A stretch of 23,770 nt of DNA, taken from the NCBI GenBank assembly GCA_036741235.1, contig DAINSQ010000072.1, positions 1 to 23,770 on the forward strand. The letters are read 5' to 3'. A model generated the notes under the pieces. That model searched no databases, had not been told where the DNA came from, and saw nothing but the letters and a program-made list of their open reading frames with translations. This document shows, piece by piece, positions 1 to 5,624 of the stretch. A program made the position numbers and the translations under genes. Position 1 is the stretch's first letter; each line of letters starts with the position of its first letter. This DNA is from JABWBR01 sp036741235. GTDB taxonomy: Bacteria; Bacteroidota; Bacteroidia; Chitinophagales; Saprospiraceae.

Positions 1-11
1 CTGATAATGAT

Positions 12-152
12 ATGAATATTGATACTTCATTTTTGGAAAAATGTATAGCCACTTTTGAAAAGGCGCTGGGGTTATTGCGGCAGTCTGATGAAAGCACAAT
101 CGATTATGATCTATATTGCTCGGCCTGTGGTACGCGCTATACAATCTCATAA
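12..152 (+). pseudogene. Truncated HEPN-domain nucleotidyltransferase substrate-binding protein (HI0074 family), N-terminal remnant
   Basis: The frame encodes 46 residues starting MNIDTSFLEKCIATFEKALG and then LLRQSDESTIDYDLYCSAC before ending in GTRYTIS and a TAA. The first 39 residues read like the usual N-terminus of HI0074-family HEPN proteins, which normally run to about 130-145 residues. The family continues after this point with the KEFE helix and later the RNxxxH-type HEPN active site; none of that is present. The stop lies only 10 nt before the MNT gene, so the missing part was removed rather than displaced. The protein would be the toxin or substrate-binding half of a HEPN/MNT pair. 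I infer an internal deletion of roughly 270 bp. It could also be an assembly collapse near the contig edge. Confidence 0.6.
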
Positions 153-162
153 CAGCTAGCAC

Positions 163-471
163 ATGTATATCAGGCCCCAAGACCGGGAATTATTGATCAG
201 CCTTATCGCCGAAAGCATTCACGAGCCGATTGAAGTGTGGGCCTATGGAAGCCGGGTAAACGGTACCGCCCACGATACCAGCGATATAGACCTGGTAATT
301 CGTACCCGGCACTTGCAGCCGCTCAATTGGAAGACATTTGCCACGCTTCAAGAAAAAATACAAAATAGCAATATCCCCGTAATTGTCGATATTAAGGATT
401 GGGCCGCTTTACCCCCTTCTTTTCATGATGAAATTAAAAAGCGGTATGAACAATTTTATTCCAGTATTTAG
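163..471 (+). CDS. MNT-type minimal nucleotidyltransferase (antitoxin-like)
   Basis: This 102-residue protein has the nucleotidyltransferase fold signature GSRVNGTAHDTSDIDLVI at about residues 29-46. The two metal-binding aspartates are D41 and D43, and a third acidic position (D76, in VIVDIKDW) lies on the next core strand. The length is normal for MNT proteins. In known HEPN/MNT modules the MNT protein neutralises the HEPN RNase, in some cases by AMPylating it. Here the gene follows 10 nt behind a HEPN-family remnant, which fits the usual gene order. The start is the ATG just after that stop; there is no clear Shine-Dalgarno, which is common in Bacteroidota. With its partner broken, the protein is probably an orphan antitoxin, though it may act on a HEPN protein elsewhere. 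Confidence 0.85.
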   Translation: MYIRPQDRELLISLIAESIHEPIEVWAYGSRVNGTAHDTSDIDLVIRTRHLQPLNWKTFATLQEKIQNSNIPVIVDIKDWAALPPSFHDEIKKRYEQFYSSI

Positions 472-477
472 CATCAT

Positions 478-540
478 TCGCCGACTTCCTGACGCAGGCT
501 GCCGACTGCCGGGCGCCGTTTGCCGATTACCGGCATTTTT
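478..540. repeat. Degenerate CCGACTGCCG-type intergenic repeat with small hairpin and T run
   Basis: The gap between the MNT gene and the lipoprotein gene holds degenerate GCCGACTGCC / GCCGATTACC units. The last part, TGCCG-ATTAC-CGGCA (521-535), is a 5-bp hairpin followed by five T residues, so it may act as a weak terminator for the MNT gene. No promoter of the TAnnTTTG type was found in the rest of the gap. Confidence 0.35.
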
Positions 541-597
541 ACAAATAAGCGACTTCCCCGCTTCGTTTTAAAGCTATACCAATTTAACCATTGCCGT

Positions 598-1659
598 ATG
601 AAAAAAATGATCTTGTATGCCTGCTTCGGGCTGGTATTGCTGGCCCTTTCCTGCAACGAACTGAAGTACTACCGTCCAATGCCGCAACAAGCGGAAGAAG
701 TGCAAAAAGTACCCCATTTTCTGGAGGGCGTATTTTTTGTTAGCGAATCGGAAATCACATCGAAAGATTCCCTCAAGCAACTACGGAAAAAAGCGGAACG
801 CCCCGATTATTTTCTCACCTCGGTATTCGATATCCCTATTTCCGGCGAAGACGACGCCCAGTATATCAAACTTGAAAAAACCGGCAAGGGCGAATTACAG
901 ATGAGCACTTTCATCAGCACGCCTGTCAAGGAACTGCAGCAATACCCGCGCCAGATAAAAAACGACAGCCTGGATGTTGCCTGGGATATTGCCGGGGGGA
1001 TCCTCATGTGCAAAGGTAAACAACGGCAAGCGACCAACGATACGGTGAAGTGGGTGGATGTCGATGTTCGAAAAGCCGTTAATATCATTGATGGGCACTA
1101 CTTTTTTACCGACAACGAAGACATTACGGTCTACAGCTTTAGCAAAAAGAAAGTGTTTTCGCTCAAAACCGATGAAGATTCCGACCTGGCCTTCAAAAAA
1201 CACAACAATCAGTATTTTTTAAGCATAAAATCCAAAGAGGACAGTATCTGGCAAGTGAATGTGCTGCAACCGGTAAAATCGGGCTTCCTGTATTTTTACA
1301 TCGCAACAGGCGAGTATTTTAAGGATAATATCGATCGCTTCAGCCAATTGGGCAAGTTTGACCCCCGCGGCGAGCGGCAATACACCGCCGATCTGAGCGA
1401 CGACGCCTTTTACCAATTGATCGCCGACGAAAAACTCCGGGAAGCGCTTTATTTTTATCCTGTTGAAAAACAGCGTAAAAACCTGGCCTATTGCTTTGAT
1501 TGCCGTGGCCGTTTCATTGTTTGCCGTCGCAATGTCCAGAATGAAAAGGGGGTAGTTCGGTTGTCAGTTATCGGTTGTGGGTTGTCGGTTCTCTGTTTTC
1601 TGTTTGTTTATCGGTTTATTGGTTTATGGGTTTATAGTCTTTTATTCATAAACCTATAA
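598..1659 (+). CDS. Putative lipoprotein of unknown function with a repeat-encoded C-terminus
   Basis: I chose the ATG at 598 because it begins a clear lipoprotein signal, MKKMILYACFGLVLLALSC, with the lipid-attachable cysteine at residue 19; upstream in-frame starts would only add a non-signal extension. The mature protein (353 residues in all) is hydrophilic, rich in charged and aromatic residues, and has no domain I recognise. It is likely anchored in the outer or inner membrane. The last 30 or so residues (from about residue 320, VVRLSVIGCGLSVL onward) are hydrophobic and unlike the rest. They are read from the left arm of an intergenic palindrome that starts near 1558, so the ancestral stop was probably around 1550 and has been lost. 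The next gene is convergent. Function unknown. Confidence 0.75.
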   Translation: MKKMILYACFGLVLLALSCNELKYYRPMPQQAEEVQKVPHFLEGVFFVSESEITSKDSLKQLRKKAERPDYFLTSVFDIPISGEDDAQYIKLEKTGKGELQMSTFISTPVKELQQYPRQIKNDSLDVAWDIAGGILMCKGKQRQATNDTVKWVDVDVRKAVNIIDGHYFFTDNEDITVYSFSKKKVFSLKTDEDSDLAFKKHNNQYFLSIKSKEDSIWQVNVLQPVKSGFLYFYIATGEYFKDNIDRFSQLGKFDPRGERQYTADLSDDAFYQLIADEKLREALYFYPVEKQRKNLAYCFDCRGRFIVCRRNVQNEKGVVRLSVIGCGLSVLCFLFVYRFIGLWVYSLLFINL

Positions 1660-1698
1660 ACTTATAAACCTATAAACTGACCTACAACCCACAACCTG
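1558..1698. repeat. Long imperfect palindrome, copy 1 of a GGTTTAT/ATAAACC intergenic repeat
   Basis: The outer arms GGTTGTGGGTTGT (1573-1585) and ACAACCCACAACC (1684-1696) are exact reverse complements. Inside them, TTTATTGGTTTATGGG-type units face ATAAACCTATAAAC units around a short T-rich centre. The core at 1639-1653 (CTTTTATTCATAAAC) is identical to one at 11900-11914. The element lies between convergent genes and could fold as a bidirectional terminator, but it also encodes the end of the upstream lipoprotein. Confidence 0.8.
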
Positions 1699-1699
1699 C

Positions 1700-2479
1700 C
1701 TACCCGTTTGCTGAGAAAAAATCGATTTGCACGGCATCCTCGGGCTGCAGGCCCAACAGAGTAGAGGCTTTGCCCATATTGACCGCAATTTCGAGGAAGC
1801 CGGCGGAATTAAAAAAGCACAGCACTTCGCCCACCGGCACGTCGTAGTAGTGGCGCGACAGGCGGCGGATAGGCTCGTGGCGCTTGAAATGCAGCGAAAA
1901 AGTGCGATCCTGGCCTATCCGCTCAAACAACTCCTTCGAGATATTCAGTACCACATTGTCGTATTTGTCGATGTGAATCACTCCGCCCCTGATATGCGAA
2001 TGGCCCGTGACGGGCTGGAAAGTTATGCGCTTGACGATATCCTCCAGGGGGATGCCGATTTCATTGAAAGGATGATCATTGGCAATGTGGCCCACGGCGC
2101 CCGCATAGACGTCTTTGAGGGGAAAAGCCGGGTGGTCGTTGAATTCCAGTTCGTAGACGTCCTGGGGTTTTGTTTCAAAGACAAGCCAGAACAAACCATT
2201 GTCAGGACCGATAAAATAATGCCCTTCGTGGCGAATGGCTACAAAACGCGCCATGCCCTCGCTGAAATCATTGACGCTTACCACGTGGATGGTTCCCTTG
2301 GGGAAACTCCGCCAGGCGTTGCGAAACAGCATGGCGGCCTGAACGATATCGTAGTTATTGATCTCGTGGGTGATGTCTACCAGATTAAGGCGGTCGTTTT
2401 TGCACAACATAGCCCCTTTTAACAAGGCCAAATAGTGATCCTGCCTGCCAAAATCCGTTGTTAAGGTTACTACTGCCAT
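1700..2479 (-). CDS. SAM hydroxide adenosyltransferase (DUF62 / SAM-dependent chlorinase-fluorinase family)
   Basis: This 259-residue protein begins with the family hallmark MAVVTLTTDFGRQDHYLALL followed by KGAM. It also has VDITHEI (34-40), a conserved FPKGTIHVVSVND segment (59-71) and FIGPDNGLF (89-97). Family enzymes of known activity use water or halide to displace the adenosyl group of SAM, giving adenosine or a halo-adenosine plus methionine. In characterised hydroxide adenosyltransferases an Asp-Arg-His triad is used. D71 and R78 can fill the first two positions, but the usual FHGRD histidine site reads FPLKD (119-123) here, so the exact reaction is uncertain. The halogenase-specific loop is not evident. 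The length is typical. The gene is divergent from phoH across 229 bp. Cytoplasmic. Confidence 0.88.
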   Translation of the reverse strand: MAVVTLTTDFGRQDHYLALLKGAMLCKNDRLNLVDITHEINNYDIVQAAMLFRNAWRSFPKGTIHVVSVNDFSEGMARFVAIRHEGHYFIGPDNGLFWLVFETKPQDVYELEFNDHPAFPLKDVYAGAVGHIANDHPFNEIGIPLEDIVKRITFQPVTGHSHIRGGVIHIDKYDNVVLNISKELFERIGQDRTFSLHFKRHEPIRRLSRHYYDVPVGEVLCFFNSAGFLEIAVNMGKASTLLGLQPEDAVQIDFFSANG

Positions 2480-2570
2480 AAAATAAGACGTGTAGTTTGG
2501 TGAAAGCGGTGTGCAATTTACTACAAAAAATCAACCTTTGCCAAAAACCGCAGCGAAGCGATATATTCGT

Positions 2571-2578
2571 TAACTTTG
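2571..2578 (+). promoter_or_regulatory. Candidate Bacteroidota -7 element upstream of phoH
   Basis: TAACTTTG matches the TAnnTTTG -7 consensus. No TTG lies at the usual 19-21 nt upstream; the nearest is 30 nt away. Transcription would start near 2585, giving a leader of about 124 nt that contains a small ACTCCC/GGGAGT hairpin (2591-2613). Confidence 0.35.
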
Positions 2579-2708
2579 CTCAATGATAAAACTCCCTTCA
2601 AAAACAGGGGAGTGAAATGAACTATACCGCGCGCCATTAGGTTATGTGCATATTCGGCGCCGGGTATGTCCGGCAGCGTTTTATTTTTGATTTAAATCCA
2701 ATATCCGC

Positions 2709-3698
2709 TTGAGCGAAATCATTTTGAATGTGGAAGGCATCGACCCCGTGCAACTGTACGGTGAGAATAACGTCAAGCTCAACCTGTTGCGCAAAGCTTT
2801 CCCTGAAATTACGATCACTTCCCGCGGCAATAGCGTCAAGCTGGCCGGCGAGAAGAAATACACCCAAAAGGCCAAATCGAAATTCGAGTCGATGGTGCGG
2901 CTGCTCAAAGAGCATTCCGAACTGCCCGTGCAGATGGTAGAAGACTTGCTCAACGGCGATAATCCGTTTGAAACGCGGGTGAGCAGCGACGATAGCAAGG
3001 TGCTGGTGCACGGCTCCGACGGCAAGGTCATCCGCGCCAAAACCCGCAACCAGAAAAAACTCATAGAGGCCTCCGAGCACAATGATATCGTGTTTGCCGT
3101 CGGCCCCGCCGGTACCGGTAAAACGTATACCGCCGTGGCACTGGCCATTCGCGCCCTGCGCAACCGCACGGTTAAAAAGATCATCCTGACCCGTCCCGCT
3201 GTGGAGGCCGGCGAAAGCCTCGGCTTTTTGCCAGGCTACCTGAAGTAGATATTCGACCCCTTTCTGCGCTCCCTCTACGACGCCCTCGACGACTTGATCC
3301 CCGCCGAAAAACTGTCCCAGTTTATGGCCACCCGTGTCATCGAGATCGCCCCGCTGGCCTACATGCGCGGGCGTACGCTCGACAATGCTTTTATCATCCT
3401 CGATGAGGCGCAGAATTGCTCGACGATGCAGATCAAAATGTTTCTGACGCGCCTGGGGCCGTCGGCCAAATGTATCATCACGGGCGATTTGTCGCAGATC
3501 GACTTGCCGTATCACCAGAAATCGGGCCTCCAACGCGCTATCAACCTCTTGAAGCGCCTGGAAGGCATCTCAACAGTGTACCTCACCGCCGAAGACGTGG
3601 TGCGCCACCGCCTGGTGAAGGAGATTATCAAAGCCTATGAGGAAGCCGACCGCAAACTGCGCGAGAAAAACGGCCCCCTCGAAGACGAAGAAGAGTAG
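2709..3698 (+). pseudogene. phoH: PhoH-family ATPase interrupted by one in-frame amber codon
   Basis: The reading frame gives a PhoH/YbeZ-type P-loop ATPase of 329 codons, a normal family length, with no frameshift. However, codon 180 (3246-3248) is TAG. The first part has an N-terminal substrate-binding-like region and Walker A GPAGTGKT (132-139). The part after the stop has IFDPFLRSLYDALDDLIP, Walker B FIILDEAQN (D232-E233) and the GDLSQIDLP motif. The stop falls in GYLK-*-IFDP where relatives have Glu or Gln, so a single change from GAG or CAG explains it. PhoH proteins are cytoplasmic NTPases linked to RNA metabolism, and YbeZ works with the RNase YbeY. The start is a TTG at 2709, because an in-frame TGA lies 21 nt upstream and there is no ATG. 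A sequencing error is as likely as a true mutation. Confidence 0.85.
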
Positions 3699-3719
3699 AG
3701 ACGCGATGAATCGCGTCTC
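3698..3719. repeat. Perfect 10-bp inverted repeat at the end of phoH
   Basis: GAGACGCGAT, a 2-nt loop (GA), then ATCGCGTCTC form a perfect 10-bp palindrome that begins on the last base of the phoH stop codon. There is no T run, so it is not a classical terminator. It may stabilise the mRNA 3' end or be a dispersed REP-like unit. A partial echo (GATTCATCGCG) occurs at 3741-3751. Confidence 0.7.
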
Positions 3720-3784
3720 AAGACCCTGAAAACAACAGTGATTCATCGCGCCGCAATACCGTTAACAACGACAAAATCATTATC

Positions 3785-3991
3785 ATGCACTACCGCATCG
3801 AGATAAAACCAGGCAAAGAGCAGGCCTTCCTGCAGTTGCTGCAATCGTGGCAAACGCTGGGCGTAGTCACCCGCTTCGAACGCATGGACGAAGAGGATAC
3901 GCCTCCGCCGACCAATGAACAGCATGCGGTTGATAAGCTCCATCCTTCCCCCGCCGAACAGGCCCTCCAGTACCGCGATCTGGTCGATTAA
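3785..3991 (+). CDS. Small protein of unknown function (68 residues)
   Basis: The ORF starts at ATG 3785 and encodes MHYRIEIKPGKEQAFLQLLQ followed by a charged stretch and a proline-rich PPPTNEQ segment. The first 35 residues have an alternating beta-strand then helix pattern (YRIEIKPGKEQAFLQLLQSW), as in small ferredoxin-like or antitoxin-like proteins, but there is no diagnostic motif. It has no signal peptide or membrane segment, so it is probably cytoplasmic. It lies between phoH and aroA on the same strand. No toxin partner is adjacent. The sensible N-terminus and good codon composition support it as a real gene; the function is unknown. Confidence 0.6.
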   Translation: MHYRIEIKPGKEQAFLQLLQSWQTLGVVTRFERMDEEDTPPPTNEQHAVDKLHPSPAEQALQYRDLVD

Positions 3992-4003
3992 CGGGGAACT
4001 CCC

Positions 4004-4045
4004 GGGGTAGAGAGTGGGGGAGGGAGAGAGGGAGTGAGGGAGAGA
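4004..4045. repeat. Purine-rich GGGAGAG tract upstream of aroA
   Basis: The 40 nt are almost only G and A on the + strand (GGGGTAGAGAGTGGGGGAGG, then more GA/GGGA units). The tract ends 17 nt before the aroA start. A similar tract in the same orientation covers the end of aroA. Such tracts can form triplex or G-quadruplex structures. The rest of the 3992-4062 gap shows no promoter. Confidence 0.7.
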
Positions 4046-4062
4046 ATTTAATTCAGTATGCT

Positions 4063-5325
4063 ATGTTTATCACGCTGACTGCTACTACTCGCAATATCAA
4101 CGGCGCCATTACCCTTACAGGTTCCAAGAGTATTAGTAACAGGGCTCTGATTATAAGGGCCTTGTGTAGAGAATCGTTTCCGATACAGCGCCTCGCCGAT
4201 GCCCGTGATACGCAACTGCTGAATGCCTTATTGCAAAGCGACGAAGCGATACGCGACGCAGGCCATGCCGGCACTACTTTTCGCTTTCTCACAGCCTACC
4301 TGGCTTTTCAACCCGGCGAGCAGATTCTAACCGGCAGCGAGCGAATGCAGCAGCGGCCTATCGGATTGCTGGTAGACGCCCTGCGCCGGTTGGGTGCACA
4401 GATAGAATACACAGGAAAAGAAGGTTATCCGCCGCTGCGCATCGGCGAGGCGCAGCGAAGCGAAGCGCCCGGGCGGTTGTCTATCTCTGCCGGTACCAGC
4501 AGCCAGTTTATCTCCGCCCTGTTGATGGTAGCGCCCACGTTGCCCAACGGACTCGAACTTACGCTGGAAGGCCACCTGGTATCGCGTCCGTACATCCTCA
4601 TGACGTTGCGCCTGATGGAATATTTTGGCGTAAAGCACACCTGGGAAGACCGCGTTATCCGGGTAGAACCGCAGGCTTATTTGCCAAAACCATTTACCGT
4701 AGAGGCCGACTGGTCGGCGGCATCGTATTACTACGCCATCGCCGCTTTGTCCGATTCCTGCGACCTGCACCTCGAAGGATTGTTTGCCGATAGCGTTCAG
4801 GGCGACTCGGTAATCAAAGACATTATGCTCGATTTTGGGGTGGGCACCACGTTTACCGAGACCGGCATTCACCTTCGGAAGCTTGATATTCCTACCATTC
4901 ACGATTTCGATTGGGATTTCCTGGAATGCCCCGATATTGCACAGACGCTGGCTGTCATCTGTGGAGCCACTGGCAGGCCTGGTTATTTTACCGGATTGGA
5001 AACCCTGCGCATCAAAGAGACCGACCGCATTGCGGCCTTGCAGGCTGAGTTAAACAAAATAGGCGTCGTTTTTACCCAGCTACCGCCTGCGCTTGCCCCC
5101 AATCCCAATCGCGACTACTACCTCGTTGACGGCAGCATGTTGAATATGGCTACTACCCCCCAGTTTTACACCTACGAAGACCACCGCATGGCTATGGCAT
5201 TCGCCCCGCTGGCCCTGTTGGCCCCGATTCAAATTGCCGATCCCGGTGTGGTGGAAAAGTCGTATCCCGGGTTTTGGAGGGATTTGGAGAGGCTGGGGTG
5301 GGAGGGGGAGAGGGTGAGAGGGTGA
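4063..5325 (+). CDS. aroA: 3-phosphoshikimate 1-carboxyvinyltransferase (EPSP synthase)
   Basis: AroA transfers the enolpyruvyl group of PEP to shikimate 3-phosphate in the sixth step of the shikimate pathway, in the cytoplasm. The 420 residues carry the full set of motifs: substrate lysine in GSKSISNRA (K22), PEP-loop AGHAGTTFRFL (66-76), ERMQQRP (93-99), SAGTSSQF (142-149), catalytic Asp in ECPDIAQ (D291), the family signature RIKETDRIAAL (316-326) and YEDHRMAMAF (371-380). The position of E. coli Pro101 is Phe75, a form seen in divergent AroA enzymes. Length is normal. The final residues EGERVRG are read from the purine tract at 5294-5342 and lie beyond the usual family end at LERLGW, so the stop seems to have shifted downstream. 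No operon partner of the pathway is nearby. Confidence 0.97.
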   Translation: MFITLTATTRNINGAITLTGSKSISNRALIIRALCRESFPIQRLADARDTQLLNALLQSDEAIRDAGHAGTTFRFLTAYLAFQPGEQILTGSERMQQRPIGLLVDALRRLGAQIEYTGKEGYPPLRIGEAQRSEAPGRLSISAGTSSQFISALLMVAPTLPNGLELTLEGHLVSRPYILMTLRLMEYFGVKHTWEDRVIRVEPQAYLPKPFTVEADWSAASYYYAIAALSDSCDLHLEGLFADSVQGDSVIKDIMLDFGVGTTFTETGIHLRKLDIPTIHDFDWDFLECPDIAQTLAVICGATGRPGYFTGLETLRIKETDRIAALQAELNKIGVVFTQLPPALAPNPNRDYYLVDGSMLNMATTPQFYTYEDHRMAMAFAPLALLAPIQIADPGVVEKSYPGFWRDLERLGWEGERVRG

Positions 5326-5342
5326 GAGGGGGGGAGGGGGGG
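5294..5342. repeat. Purine-rich GGGAGAGGGTGA tract covering the 3' end of aroA
   Basis: Nearly 50 nt of G and A with repeated GAGAGGGT units begin inside aroA and pass through its TGA (5323-5325), ending in two runs of five or more G. It resembles the tract at 4004-4045, so aroA is bracketed by two direct copies of the same type of sequence. Confidence 0.7.
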
Positions 5343-5417
5343 AATTAGTGGTTTGTATGTGTTTTTACTATTTCATAAGAGATTCCAGAATTTTTTTAAA
5401 AAAAACAATAAAAAAAT

Positions 5418-5447
5418 TTGTAATATATAAATATTAATATATATTTG
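5418..5447 (+). promoter_or_regulatory. Near-consensus Bacteroidota promoter for the phosphoesterase gene
   Basis: TTTG (5417-5420) and TATATTTG (5440-5447) match the -33 and -7 elements of the Bacteroidota primary sigma factor, with a 19-nt spacer. The site lies in a very AT-rich stretch. Transcription would start near 5454 and give a leader of about 170 nt. Confidence 0.7.
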
Positions 5448-5520
5448 TCCAATGTCGTTATCCTATTGGATGTTTGTCAAGTAAAACTGATACATTTTAA
5501 TTCCTGCCAACGTGGCGTTG

Positions 5521-5541
5521 GGCGCATATCACTTATGCGCC
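5521..5541. promoter_or_regulatory. Perfect 8-bp inverted repeat in the phosphoesterase leader
   Basis: GGCGCATA-TCACT-TATGCGCC lies about 70 nt downstream of the predicted transcription start and 83 nt before the gene. It could be a hairpin in the leader RNA or an operator for a dimeric regulator. The rest of the 5343-5624 gap is AT-rich and holds no gene that I can support. Confidence 0.45.
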
Positions 5542-5624
5542 GTGAATAGCTATTAGATTGCCTGGTAAAACACCCGGTAGCATAACGCATTTTGAATATT
5601 TTTTTGAACACCTAAACTTTAGTT

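Noticed and set aside
520..597. Upstream start for the lipoprotein gene
   Set aside because: The in-frame extension destroys the N-terminal lipoprotein signal; ATG 598 gives a proper one.
1727..2422. 231-codon ORF on the + strand
   Set aside because: It is fully antisense to the DUF62 gene, which has clear family motifs; the + frame shows none.
2637..3533. 298-codon ORF on the - strand
   Set aside because: It is the antisense shadow of phoH; all conserved motifs are on the + strand.
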